The notes under the pieces were generated by a model. That model saw nothing but the letters and a program-made list of their open reading frames with translations, was not told the DNA's origin and did not search any database. 64,000 nt of DNA, taken from NCBI RefSeq assembly GCF_900343145.1, contig NZ_LT996886.1, positions 2,695,001 through 2,759,000 of the forward strand, written 5' to 3'. This document shows, piece by piece, positions 19,446 through 28,276 of this stretch. Origin of the DNA: Tessaracoccus timonensis (GTDB taxonomy: Bacteria; Actinomycetota; Actinomycetes; Propionibacteriales; Propionibacteriaceae). Every line of letters begins with the position of its first letter. The stretch's first letter is position 1. A program made the translations under genes and the position numbers.

Positions 19446-19922
19446 TTATTCCCGCCCGCTGACTTCGAGCAACAGCGCCAGCGTTGCGTCGACGGTGTCA
19501 CGGCGAATGGCGGCACGGTCGCCGTCGAATAGGTAGCGTTGCGCGAACGGTTCCAAGCCCGGCCCAGTGATGCCGATCCACACCGTGCCCACGGGCTGGC
19601 CGTCCTGCATCGTCGGCCCCGCAACTCCGGTCGTGGCGATGCCCCAATGCGCCTCGCAGCTTCGACGAGCCCCGTCGGCCATCTGCGCTGCCGTGCGCTC
19701 GTTGACGACACCGTGTTGCGAAATCCATGTGGAGTCCACCTGGGCGAGTGTGGCTTTGAGATCGCTCGCGTACGTGATGAGCCCACCGCGGTACACCGTC
19801 GACGCCCCGGGCACTGCGGTGAGCGTGGCGCCGAGCATTCCGCCGGTGAGCGATTCGCAGGTCGCGAGCGTCCAGCCGCGCCCGGCCAGGCGCGCAATCA
19901 GCATCGCGGCTGGATCTGCCAT
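19446..19922 (-). CDS. cinA: Nicotinamide-nucleotide amidase (CinA C-terminal domain, PncC)
   Basis: The single-domain protein of 158 residues corresponds to the CinA C-terminal amidase, which deamidates nicotinamide mononucleotide for NAD recycling. Motifs include the catalytic ATCESLTGGMLG (about residue 20), AVPGAS..YRGGLITYASDLK and IATTGVAGP. The N-terminal MoCF-like domain of long CinA is absent, as is common. Its ATG overlaps the pgsA stop by one base (TGATG). Confidence 0.93.
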   Translation of the reverse strand: MADPAAMLIARLAGRGWTLATCESLTGGMLGATLTAVPGASTVYRGGLITYASDLKATLAQVDSTWISQHGVVNERTAAQMADGARRSCEAHWGIATTGVAGPTMQDGQPVGTVWIGITGPGLEPFAQRYLFDGDRAAIRRDTVDATLALLLEVSGRE

Positions 19923-20614
19923 CAGTCTTCCGGGGCCGCCCGACGCGGCGCGACGGGTTCCCCCTCCTCAGCGGGCTGTTCCTCAGCGGGATTTTCCTCA
20001 GCAGGCTGCTCCTCACGCGTGGCAGTCCAAGCTGCGCGAAGGTAGTCGAAACCGGTGATCACGGTGAGGATGAGCGCGGCCCACATGAGCACCCAGCCCA
20101 CCACCTGCAGCCAGCCGGGCAGGTGGTGCAGGTTGAGTAAAAACAGCAGCAGCGCGGCGGTCTGCGTAACGGTCTTCGTCTTGCCGCCCTTGTTCGCCGC
20201 CATGATGATGCCGCGCTTCTTCAACCGGCTGCGCAGCAGCGTGATGCCCCACTCGCGAATCAGAATGATGATGGTGAAGAACCACGGCAGCTCAGGTTGC
20301 CCGTCACTGTGCGTCAGGATGCTGAGCGAAATGAAGGCCGCACCGGTGAGCGCCTTGTCCGCAATCGGATCCCACAGCTTCCCAAAGTCGGTGATGAGAT
20401 TGTATTTCCGCGCGATCGTCCCGTCGAGGAAGTCGGTGATCATCGCGACGGCGAACACGGCCGTCGCGGCGATGCGCATGGCGGTGCTCGCGGGGTTGAG
20501 GAACAGCAGCACCACCATCACTGGTACGAGGATGATGCGGACGACGGTGAGCACGTTGGGGACGTTCCAGTTGCTCACCGGCGTCTCTGCCCTAGCGGCT
20601 TTGTGCTCGGTCAT
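19922..20614 (-). CDS. pgsA: CDP-diacylglycerol--glycerol-3-phosphate 3-phosphatidyltransferase
   Basis: PgsA makes phosphatidylglycerophosphate in the membrane. Its 230 residues contain the CDP-alcohol phosphotransferase signature from DFLDGTIAR through FGKLWDPIADK (about residues 61-87) and four to six hydrophobic segments. An unusual acidic tail of four five-residue repeats (EEQPA-like) precedes the C-terminus. It overlaps the rimO stop by 4 bp and the cinA start by 1 bp. Confidence 0.94.
   Translation of the reverse strand: MTEHKAARAETPVSNWNVPNVLTVVRIILVPVMVVLLFLNPASTAMRIAATAVFAVAMITDFLDGTIARKYNLITDFGKLWDPIADKALTGAAFISLSILTHSDGQPELPWFFTIIILIREWGITLLRSRLKKRGIIMAANKGGKTKTVTQTAALLLFLLNLHHLPGWLQVVGWVLMWAALILTVITGFDYLRAAWTATREEQPAEENPAEEQPAEEGEPVAPRRAAPED
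19955..20014 (-). repeat. 15-bp tandem repeat encoding the acidic PgsA tail
   Basis: Four consecutive 15-bp units encode EEQPA, EENPA, EEQPA and EEGEP. The units differ by a few bases, so copy number could vary between strains. Confidence 0.7.
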
Positions 20615-21993
20615 GACGCCTCCGCGATGAGATCAATGCCTTCAGCGTCGACGGCTACTGCGTCGACGAAGGTACCCACAGGATACTCGCCGTCGAGGAT
20701 GACGACGCCGTCGGTCTCTGGGCCCTGGTGTTCGGCGCGCCCAACCGCTTGCCCGTCCTCGTTCGATTCCACCAGAACGCGCAGCGGCTCACCGATGCGT
20801 TCCGTCGCCCGATGTTCGGACACCTCGAGGGCGACGTCGGCGAGCATCGCGCGTCGCTGTTCGATGGTTTGTTCGTCGAGATGTCCGTCGAGGGTCGCGC
20901 CCTCCGTGCCTTCTTCGTCGGAGTAGCCGAACACGCCCATGACGTCGAGTTCTGCATCGATGATGAACTGTTTGAGCAGTTCGACGTCGGCCTCAGTCTC
21001 GCCAGGGAACCCGGCGATGCAGTTGGAGCGGATGCCCGCCTGCGGCGCGTAGTGACGGATCTGCTCGATGAGTGCGAGGAAGCTGTCGGGGTCGCCGAAT
21101 CGTCGCATCCTGCGCAGTAACCCCGGCGCCGCGTGCTGGAAACTCAAGTCGAAGTAGGGCACCACCTTGTCGGTGTGCAGCAGGGCGTGCAGCATCGACG
21201 GGCGAATCTCCGCTGGCTGCAGATAGCTGACGCGGATCCATTCGAGCCCATCGACCGTTGAGAGGTCGGCCACGAGGGTCTCGAGGCGCTCGTCGGCGCC
21301 GAGGTCTTTGCCGTAGCTGGAGGTGTTTTCGCTCACCAGGAACACTTCTTTGACGCCTTGTTCGACGAGCCACCTCGCCTCGGCGATGATCTCCTCGCTG
21401 GGGCGCGACAGGTACGAGCCGCGGAAGCTCGGAATCGCGCAGAACGCACAGCGACGGTCGCAGCCCGAGGCGATCTTCAGGCTCGACCACGGCGCATCCG
21501 AGAGTCGCCGACGGTGGGTCAGCCACGCATGACCCGGCACAGCCAAGTCGCGGGCCGCGACCGGTCGGGCAGCCGGAGCCAGTGGCAGCAGCTTGCGGCG
21601 GTCCCTGGGCACATGCGAGGCCGGGCGTTCGCCGTCGAGGATGGAGCGTAGGCGGTCGGCGATGTCGGTGTAGGAATCGAAGCCCAGCACCGCGTCGGCC
21701 TCGGGCAGTTCCTTGGCCAACTCGACGCCGTAGCGCTCCGCCATGCAGCCCACAGCCACGACGGATTTCACGGTGCCGTCGTGTTTCATATCGGACGCGG
21801 CGAGCAGCGTGTCGATCGAGTCTTTCTTCGCTTGTTCGACGAAGCCGCAGGTGTTGACGACGACGGTCTCAGCCGACGCGGGGTCGTCGACGAGCTCGAA
21901 GCCCTCTGCTTCGAGACGGGCGGCGAGCTCCTCGGAGTCAACGTCGTTGCGGGCGCATCCGAGGGATGCGATGTGAACAGAGTGCATGGTCAT
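20611..21993 (-). CDS. rimO: Ribosomal protein S12 methylthiotransferase RimO
   Basis: RimO is a radical-SAM enzyme that methylthiolates an aspartate of ribosomal protein S12. The 460-residue protein shows IASLGCARNDVDSE at its start, NTCGFVEQAK and VGCMAER as cluster ligands, and the radical-SAM motif CDRRCAFC (about residue 180). A C-terminal TRAM domain follows. It overlaps pgsA by 4 bp and lies 12 bp downstream of ftsK. Confidence 0.95.
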   Translation of the reverse strand: MTMHSVHIASLGCARNDVDSEELAARLEAEGFELVDDPASAETVVVNTCGFVEQAKKDSIDTLLAASDMKHDGTVKSVVAVGCMAERYGVELAKELPEADAVLGFDSYTDIADRLRSILDGERPASHVPRDRRKLLPLAPAARPVAARDLAVPGHAWLTHRRRLSDAPWSSLKIASGCDRRCAFCAIPSFRGSYLSRPSEEIIAEARWLVEQGVKEVFLVSENTSSYGKDLGADERLETLVADLSTVDGLEWIRVSYLQPAEIRPSMLHALLHTDKVVPYFDLSFQHAAPGLLRRMRRFGDPDSFLALIEQIRHYAPQAGIRSNCIAGFPGETEADVELLKQFIIDAELDVMGVFGYSDEEGTEGATLDGHLDEQTIEQRRAMLADVALEVSEHRATERIGEPLRVLVESNEDGQAVGRAEHQGPETDGVVILDGEYPVGTFVDAVAVDAEGIDLIAEAS

Positions 21994-22005
21994 GACCAGC
22001 TCAGT

Positions 22006-24573
22006 CTATCCCTCGGCGAGATTGGCGAGCACCTCGTCGAGGTCGTCTGGTTTGACGAGCACTTCGCGCGCCTTCGAGCCTTCCGACGGTCCGACGACGC
22101 CCCGTGACTCGAGAATGTCCATGAGCCGCCCAGCCTTGGCAAAGCCGACGCGCAGCTTGCGCTGCAGCATCGACGTCGAACCGAGCTGCAGTTCGACGAC
22201 GAGCCGGCAGGCGTCCAGCACGAGCTCGAGGTCGTCGCCGATGTCGTCGACCACCTTCTTCTCGGTGGCTGCCCCAGCGGTCACGTCCTCGCGGTACTCG
22301 GGCTGCAGCTGCTGGCTGATGTGGGAGACGACCTCGCGGATCTCTGACTCGTTCACCCACGCGCCCTGCACACGAATGGGCTTGCCAGCCCCCATCGGGA
22401 GGAAGAGGCCGTCGCCCTTGCCGACGAGTTTCTCCGCGCCCGGCTGGTCCAAGATGACGCGTGAATCGGTCATCGAGGACGTGGCGAATGCGAGGCGCGA
22501 GGGAACGTTGGCCTTGATGAGGCCGGTGACGACATCGGTCGAGGGGCGCTGCGTCGCAAGCACTAGGTGGATGCCTGCGGCGCGGGCGAGCTGCGTGATG
22601 CGCACGACGGAGTCCTCCACCTCGCGCGCGGCCACCATCATGAGGTCGGCGAGCTCGTCAACCACCACGAGCAGGTAGGGGTACGGTTCGAGTTTCCGTT
22701 CAGAACCCTCGGGTACCTTCACCTGGCCGGCACGCACGGCCTTGTTGAAATCGTCGACGTGACGGAACCCAAAGTTCGCCAGGTCGTCGTAGCGCATATC
22801 CATCTCCCGCACCACCCATGCGAGCGCTTCGGATGCCTTCTTCGGGTTGGTGATGATGGGCGTAATGAGGTGCGGAATGCCCTCGTACTGGTTGAGCTCC
22901 ACTCGCTTCGGATCAACGAGGATGAGGCGCACCTCGTCGGGAGTGGCGCGCATCATGATCGACGTGATGAGCGAGTTGATGAAGCTCGATTTACCGGATC
23001 CGGTGGCACCGGCCACGAGCAGGTGCGGCATCTTCGCCATGTTTGCGACGACGAATCCGCCGTCGACGTTCTTGCCCAGGCCGACGGTGAGGGGATGATG
23101 GTCGCCTTGCGCCTTGGGCGAGCGGAGCACGTCGCCGAGCGAGACCACTTCCTTGTCGACGTTGGGGATCTCGATGCCAATGGCGGATTTGCCGGGGATA
23201 GGTGTGAGGATGCGCAGCTCGTTGGAGCCGACGGCGTAGGCAATGTTGTCTTGCAGGCCGGTGATCTTGGAGACCTTCACGGCGGCGCCCAGCTCGATCT
23301 CGTAGCGGGTAACCGTCGGGCCACGGGTGTAGCCGGTGACGGTAGCATCCACTTCGAACTCGTTAAGCACGTGGGTGAGCTGGCGCACGATCCTGTCGCT
23401 GGCTTCGGTACGTGCCTTCGGTTTCGAACCGGGCGCGAGCAGCGATTGCTCGGGCAGGTGGTACACCACGTCGCCCGAGAGCATCAGCTGCTCACCGCGC
23501 GGAGGTTCGACGGCGCTCGGCGCCGGCACTGACTCGACCTGCCCCACCTGCACGCCCGCCATGGGGTCGGGCTGGCGCTTGCCCGCCGTAACGGGCTTCG
23601 ACGGCGCCTCGTCGGTGTAGGCGGGCTGAATGCGTGTGGCGGGAGGCTTGTCGTCGACGCGCGGGGTGATCTGCGTCTCAGCCTCAAAGTCGTAGACGTC
23701 GTCGAATACCTCCGGGTCGTCCACTTCGTCTTCCAGCAACGGCGTGTCGTAGGGCTTGTCGACGCCGTACTCCAGCTTGTCGTTCGCTTCCCGCTGGCGG
23801 CGCTGTTCGTCGCGTTTTGCCTTGCGCTCTTGACGGTGGGCGATCTCCTCGTCGGAGCCTTCGACGAGAGTCGCGAACACGGCGCGCACGCCGTCGATGA
23901 TCTCGACGAGGGGGCGCCCGATGATGATGAGCGCGGCGAACAGGGTGACGAGTATGAGTATTGGCACCGCTACCCAGGCCGTCATGAGGTCAACGAGCAG
24001 CGACGATGAGAGGAAGCCGAGGATTCCGCCGGCATCGCGCAACGCGTCCATGTTGTCGGGGCGCGGCAGCCCCTTGGAGATGTTGAGCAGGCCCAGCACA
24101 CCAAAGATGAGCAGTATCCACCCCAAACCAAGCCGGGGTGCGCGGTCCACGTCGCGCGGGTTGCGCAGCACACTCCAGGAGGCGTAGAGCAGCACCGCAG
24201 GCACGGCAATCGCCAGGGAGCCGAACACCGTCGTGAGTCCGATGGATAGCCAGTGCGACACTCCTGGCAGCGAGAACCACACGCCTCCCATCGCGACGAT
24301 GGCAAGGGCAAGCAGGAACAGGCCGAGGCCGTCGCGACGGAGTTTCGGGTCGATGTCTTTCGCAGAGCCGCCGATGGAGCGGGCGAGCCAACCGAGGCCG
24401 CTCGCGAGCGCCCCGAAGGTTGTGCCGATGCCTTTAAGTATCGCAGTGCCCACACCGGGGCCTTGGCTTGCCTTGGGTGTGGGTGCCTTGGTGCGCGTCG
24501 AGGAACGAGTCGAACCCTTCGAGGACTTCGACTTGGAGCCGCTCCGCGACGAGGAAGAAACGCGGGACGCCAT
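22006..24573 (-). CDS. ftsK: DNA translocase FtsK/SpoIIIE
   Basis: FtsK is a septum-bound hexameric DNA pump that clears chromosomes during division. The 855 residues comprise a Ser/Lys-rich N-terminus, four membrane helices (about residues 80-225), a variable linker and the RecA-like motor. The motor has Walker A GATGSGKSS (about residue 523) and VVVDELADLMM. The C-terminal gamma winged helix (SMLQRKLRVGFAKAGRLMDILESRG) reads the polar KOPS sites. Confidence 0.95.
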   Translation of the reverse strand: MASRVSSSSRSGSKSKSSKGSTRSSTRTKAPTPKASQGPGVGTAILKGIGTTFGALASGLGWLARSIGGSAKDIDPKLRRDGLGLFLLALAIVAMGGVWFSLPGVSHWLSIGLTTVFGSLAIAVPAVLLYASWSVLRNPRDVDRAPRLGLGWILLIFGVLGLLNISKGLPRPDNMDALRDAGGILGFLSSSLLVDLMTAWVAVPILILVTLFAALIIIGRPLVEIIDGVRAVFATLVEGSDEEIAHRQERKAKRDEQRRQREANDKLEYGVDKPYDTPLLEDEVDDPEVFDDVYDFEAETQITPRVDDKPPATRIQPAYTDEAPSKPVTAGKRQPDPMAGVQVGQVESVPAPSAVEPPRGEQLMLSGDVVYHLPEQSLLAPGSKPKARTEASDRIVRQLTHVLNEFEVDATVTGYTRGPTVTRYEIELGAAVKVSKITGLQDNIAYAVGSNELRILTPIPGKSAIGIEIPNVDKEVVSLGDVLRSPKAQGDHHPLTVGLGKNVDGGFVVANMAKMPHLLVAGATGSGKSSFINSLITSIMMRATPDEVRLILVDPKRVELNQYEGIPHLITPIITNPKKASEALAWVVREMDMRYDDLANFGFRHVDDFNKAVRAGQVKVPEGSERKLEPYPYLLVVVDELADLMMVAAREVEDSVVRITQLARAAGIHLVLATQRPSTDVVTGLIKANVPSRLAFATSSMTDSRVILDQPGAEKLVGKGDGLFLPMGAGKPIRVQGAWVNESEIREVVSHISQQLQPEYREDVTAGAATEKKVVDDIGDDLELVLDACRLVVELQLGSTSMLQRKLRVGFAKAGRLMDILESRGVVGPSEGSKAREVLVKPDDLDEVLANLAEG

Positions 24574-24672
24574 GGGCCCAACTTTAGAGGCAGGTTCGCA
24601 GGTGGCTAGGTTCCCACGCCCGGGGCATCCCCTTTTCCCGTCAATTGCGCGCCGCCTGCGAGGGCGCCGGCA

Positions 24673-25593
24673 TCAGGCGAAGTGGTTCCAGCCGCTGAAC
24701 TCCGAGGGCGATCCGTCCACGGTGACCCCCTCGCCAGACGTCACGCGGCCGATGATCCGCCACTCGTCGGGCACATGACTGGCGTCGGGGAAGGTCGCCA
24801 CGAGCGCGTAGTCCTCTCCCCCACCGAGCACGAAGGTGAGCGGGTCTTTCCCCGTCGCTGCGCCCACGCGGGTCATGGGGTCGGTGACCTCGAGCGCCTC
24901 AGTGTCGACGTCGATGGCCACGCCGGAGCTAGTAGCGATATGGCCGAGGTCTTGCATCAGCCCGTCGGAGACATCCATCATGGCGGTGGCACCCGCAGCA
25001 GAGGCGATGATGCCCTGCCCATAGGCCACCTCGGGTTGCAGCGCGAGACGCACCACGTCCTTGGGCGAACGGAAGCCGCGCGACAAGGCCGCATGACCAG
25101 CCGCAGCCCAGCCGAGCTTGCCGAATGTGGCGACGACATCCCCTGGTTTCGCGCCCGAACGCGTCACGGCTTCGCGCGGCCCGAGGTCGCCAATGGCTGT
25201 GACGGAGCAGACGATGAGGTCGGAGCGGGAGAGGTCGCCGCCGACGAGCGAGACGCCGGCGAGCTCGCACTCGGCGCGCACGCCGTCGGCAAAGCTCTGG
25301 AGCCAGGCCTCGTCCAGGTCTTGAGGAAACGCCAGCGCGACGACGACCGCCACCGGCAGCGCTCCCATGGCCTCGATGTCCGAAACGTTGACCGCGACAG
25401 CCTTCCGACCCACCTGCTCGGGGGTGCTCCAGGCGCGCTTGAAATGCACGTTCTCAACGAGGATGTCCGTGCTGACGACGGCGTTTCCATCAACGCGTAG
25501 GGCTGCCGCGTCGTCGCCGGGCCCGAGCACGACGTGCTCGTTGGTGGGGAGATCGCGGGTGAGGTTCGCGATGAGCTCGAACTCGTCGTTCAT
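24673..25593 (-). CDS. thiL: Thiamine-monophosphate kinase
   Basis: ThiL phosphorylates thiamine monophosphate to the active cofactor. The 306-residue AIR-synthase-like protein has GPGDDAAALR (about residue 24), the metal-binding STDILVENVHF, the kinase signature VNVSDIEAMGA, and MMDVSDGLMQDL. The start at 25593 (MNDEFELIANL) follows an AAAGGTGG site and overlaps the ddl stop by 4 bp. A longer open frame upstream is just the antisense of ddl. Confidence 0.95.
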   Translation of the reverse strand: MNDEFELIANLTRDLPTNEHVVLGPGDDAAALRVDGNAVVSTDILVENVHFKRAWSTPEQVGRKAVAVNVSDIEAMGALPVAVVVALAFPQDLDEAWLQSFADGVRAECELAGVSLVGGDLSRSDLIVCSVTAIGDLGPREAVTRSGAKPGDVVATFGKLGWAAAGHAALSRGFRSPKDVVRLALQPEVAYGQGIIASAAGATAMMDVSDGLMQDLGHIATSSGVAIDVDTEALEVTDPMTRVGAATGKDPLTFVLGGGEDYALVATFPDASHVPDEWRIIGRVTSGEGVTVDGSPSEFSGWNHFA

Positions 25594-26702
25594 CGAAGGC
25601 CCACCTTTCGCTCGGCTGCCACGTCGACGATCCGCCCGACGAGTTCCGCATAGCTCATGCCAGTGGACTGCCACAGCGATGGGAACATGGAAATTTGCGT
25701 GAAGCCGGGCATGGTGTTCGCCTCGTTGATGAGTACCTCGCCATCGTCGGTGAGGAAGAAGTCGATGCGCGCCAACCCTTCGCAGTCCAGTGCGTTGAAG
25801 GCCTGCTTTGCGAGCTCCTGAATCCGGCTCACGAGCGGCTCGTCGACCTTGGCGGGAATGTCGAGCGCGGCGCCCTTCTCGTCGAAGTATTTCGTTTCGT
25901 AGTCGTAGAACCCGCTTTCGTCGAGCACGCGCACCTCGCCCAACGGGGATGCCTCGCAGCCGTCGGGAAGGTCGGGGTTGGCGAGGACCGCGCACTCGAT
26001 CTCGCGCCCGCGCACCCCCTCCTCAACGATGACCTTGGGATCGAACTCGCGGGCGTGTTCGATGGCCTCCACCAGCCCAGCGGGATCGTCGACCTTGGTG
26101 ATGCCCAACGACGAGCCACCTCGGCATGGCTTCACAAACAGCGGGTAGCTGAGAGCATTGCATTCGGCGAGCACGGCGTCGCGATGGTGGCGCCAGCGGC
26201 GGTCAGTAGCGACGACGTACGGCCCGACGGTGAGCCCCGCAGCCTCGAATGTCTGCCGCATGAAGTGCTTGTCCATGCCGACCGCGCTCGATGTGACGCC
26301 GCAGCCTACGTAGCGGATGCCCATCATCTCGAAGAGCCCCTGAATGGTGCCGTCCTCACCGAACGGGCCGTGCAGCAGCGCGAAGGCGACGTCGACGTCG
26401 TTCACGTCGATCAGGTGCTCACCGCTACGAGTGGCGATCTGGCAGCCGTCTATGGTGCTTATCCACACGGCGTCCTCGTCGGGCTCGGCCACCTCGGGGG
26501 CAACGCCGTCGACGATGGCGTAGGCGGCCAGCACGTCGAGCGGCACCTGCGTCCAGCGCCCCGATTTCGCGATGCCAATGCCGACGACGTCATAGCGCGA
26601 TCGGTCAATGGCACCGAGCACGCTCGCGGCGGTTAGGCATGAGATGGAGTGCTCGGGCGAGACGCCGCCGAACACCAGGGCCACCTTGGTGCGTTCCGAC
26701 AT
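25590..26702 (-). CDS. ddl: D-alanine--D-alanine ligase
   Basis: Ddl joins two D-alanines for the peptidoglycan stem peptide. The 370-residue ATP-grasp protein has FGGVSPEHSISCLTAASV at its N-terminus, the loop LHGPFGEDGTIQG, the ATP-grasp lysines in FVKPCRGGSSLGI, and INEANTMPGFTQISMFP near the C-terminus. It is coupled to thiL by an ATGA overlap. Confidence 0.96.
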   Translation of the reverse strand: MSERTKVALVFGGVSPEHSISCLTAASVLGAIDRSRYDVVGIGIAKSGRWTQVPLDVLAAYAIVDGVAPEVAEPDEDAVWISTIDGCQIATRSGEHLIDVNDVDVAFALLHGPFGEDGTIQGLFEMMGIRYVGCGVTSSAVGMDKHFMRQTFEAAGLTVGPYVVATDRRWRHHRDAVLAECNALSYPLFVKPCRGGSSLGITKVDDPAGLVEAIEHAREFDPKVIVEEGVRGREIECAVLANPDLPDGCEASPLGEVRVLDESGFYDYETKYFDEKGAALDIPAKVDEPLVSRIQELAKQAFNALDCEGLARIDFFLTDDGEVLINEANTMPGFTQISMFPSLWQSTGMSYAELVGRIVDVAAERKVGLR

Positions 26703-26749
26703 GGTGATGCCTCCTCAACAACTGCGCCCGCCATCCTACAGTGGGCTGC

Positions 26750-27403
26750 ATGGAACCCATCGCGACGATCCGCACCGATTTTCCCGAAAAGTTCGGCGTG
26801 CCTCGGCAAGCCGGCTTGGTGCCTGAGCTCGAGGGACGCGTGATCTTCCAGCCTGCGTTCCGTTCATCCGACGCGGTGCGCGGGCTGGAGGGGTTCTCGC
26901 ACATCTGGCTGGTGTGGCTGTTCTCGAAATCGCCTGCCGAATGGTCGCCGACGGTGCGTCCACCCAGGCTCGGCGGCAACGAGCGCATGGGCGTGTTCGC
27001 AACCCGCGCGCCAGTTCGCCCGAACCCCATCGGGCTGTCCTGCGTGCGCCTGGTGCGCGTCGATCCAGGCCCGGAGCTCGTCATCGCGGGCGCGGACCTC
27101 GTCGACGCAACACCCATCCTCGATATCAAGCCGTACGTGCCAGCTGACGCGCACCCCGACGCCCGCTACGGGTTTCTCTCCAGAAATGCCAGCTACCGGC
27201 TCCAAGTACAGATTCCCGACGAGCTCCTCACCCAGGTGCCCGATGCGAAGCGTGAGGCGCTCGTCGGGTTACTGAGCGAAGACCCCCGGCCGGCGTACCA
27301 GCGCGACGGGCGTGCTTACGGTGTTGCGTTCGCGGGCTACAACGTGCGGTTTCACGTGGAGGACGAGACACTCGTCGTCGATGCGATCACTCAGCTCGGC
27401 TGA
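26750..27403 (+). CDS. trmO: tRNA (t6A37) N6-methyltransferase TrmO
   Basis: TrmO methylates threonylcarbamoyl-adenosine 37 in tRNA-Thr. This 217-residue protein has EKFGVPRQAGLVPELEGR at the N-terminus, then GFSHIWLVWLF, GVFATRAPVRPNPIGLSCVRLV and DIKPYVPADAH, all typical of the family. The ATG at 26750 is preferred over a GTG at 26741 because homology starts there. It is convergent with, and overlaps by 17 bp, the following acyltransferase gene. Confidence 0.93.
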   Translation: MEPIATIRTDFPEKFGVPRQAGLVPELEGRVIFQPAFRSSDAVRGLEGFSHIWLVWLFSKSPAEWSPTVRPPRLGGNERMGVFATRAPVRPNPIGLSCVRLVRVDPGPELVIAGADLVDATPILDIKPYVPADAHPDARYGFLSRNASYRLQVQIPDELLTQVPDAKREALVGLLSEDPRPAYQRDGRAYGVAFAGYNVRFHVEDETLVVDAITQLG

Positions 27404-28124
27404 CGTATTCCTCTTTCCAACTGTTCCAGATCAACTCAGGCGCGGGCTCTCCGCGCACGGATGCGTACACGTTCGTGAGCGCCTCGGTGATACGACGGCT
27501 GGCCTCGCGGATGTCATCGTCGCTCGGTGTGTCGGAGAGCAGGTCGGTGAGCTCGACGGGCTCCCCCACCGCGAGCCGAATGGGCCGCCTGCGCAACGAG
27601 AACAGCTTGCGCAGCCGTAGATACCGTCCACCGAGCACCTCCTGGCACCCTTCTTGAGCGATGGGAAGCACCGGCACCCCCGTCGTGAGAGCCAGGCGCG
27701 CGGCGCCATTGCGTGCCACCATGGGCCAGCCGCGCGGGTCGCGCGTGATCGTCCCTTCGGGAAAAATCGCAACACAGCCGCCCTCTTCCAGCGCCGCGGA
27801 GGCGTGCCGCAAAGAGTCCTTGGCCCGCGCGGTGTGCCGCTCGACGGGAATCTGCCGGCACTGCACAGCCAACCATCCGAGCACCGGCACCTTCCAGATC
27901 TCTGATTTACCCAGGAATCGCGGCCAGCGTCCAGCCGCGACGAGCGCGTCACCCAACGTGACAGTGTCGAAGTTCGAGGTGTGGTTACAGACGACGAGCA
28001 CCCCGCCCTGCTTGGGAACACGATGCAGACCTCGCCATTTCCGCGTCACCAGCAGCGGCAGGAGGCACCGTACAAACCCCACCAGGCTTCGGTACACGAT
28101 GGGTGCGGATTCGGGCTTCGACAT
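27387..28124 (-). CDS. 1-acylglycerol-3-phosphate O-acyltransferase (PlsC family)
   Basis: This membrane-associated acyltransferase makes phosphatidic acid or a related lipid. It has 245 residues with the catalytic NHTSNFD (about residue 50), the second block VERHTARAKDSL and the FPEGTITRD motif (about residue 120). A hydrophobic segment near residues 14-25 could anchor it. The start at 28124 (MSKPES) is where similarity begins. An actinobacterial genome usually has several such genes, so exact substrate is uncertain. Confidence 0.9.
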   Translation of the reverse strand: MSKPESAPIVYRSLVGFVRCLLPLLVTRKWRGLHRVPKQGGVLVVCNHTSNFDTVTLGDALVAAGRWPRFLGKSEIWKVPVLGWLAVQCRQIPVERHTARAKDSLRHASAALEEGGCVAIFPEGTITRDPRGWPMVARNGAARLALTTGVPVLPIAQEGCQEVLGGRYLRLRKLFSLRRRPIRLAVGEPVELTDLLSDTPSDDDIREASRRITEALTNVYASVRGEPAPELIWNSWKEEYVSRAE

Positions 28125-28227
28125 GGGGCCACTGTACTGCCCTAACCTCGCTCTATTCGACCGTGCGTAAACAGGGCGCTCTCGCGTCTGGCTCGTAGAT
28201 TGCTGCAAACTATTTCGCACAACCCCT

Positions 28228-28255
28228 TTGTTTTCAAACGTTTGTTCGGTATGAT
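28228..28255 (+). promoter_or_regulatory. Promoter with SOS box in the spacer, upstream of the HNH nuclease gene
   Basis: A -35-like TTGTTT (28228-28233) and a -10 TATGAT (28250-28255) are 16 bp apart. The SOS box CAAACGTTTGTTCG (28235-28248) fills the spacer, where LexA would block RNA polymerase. The box closely resembles SOS box 1 near lexA. The gene starts 21 bp after the -10. Confidence 0.75.
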
Positions 28256-28276
28256 GGTTGGTGTTGAAGGAGAACA

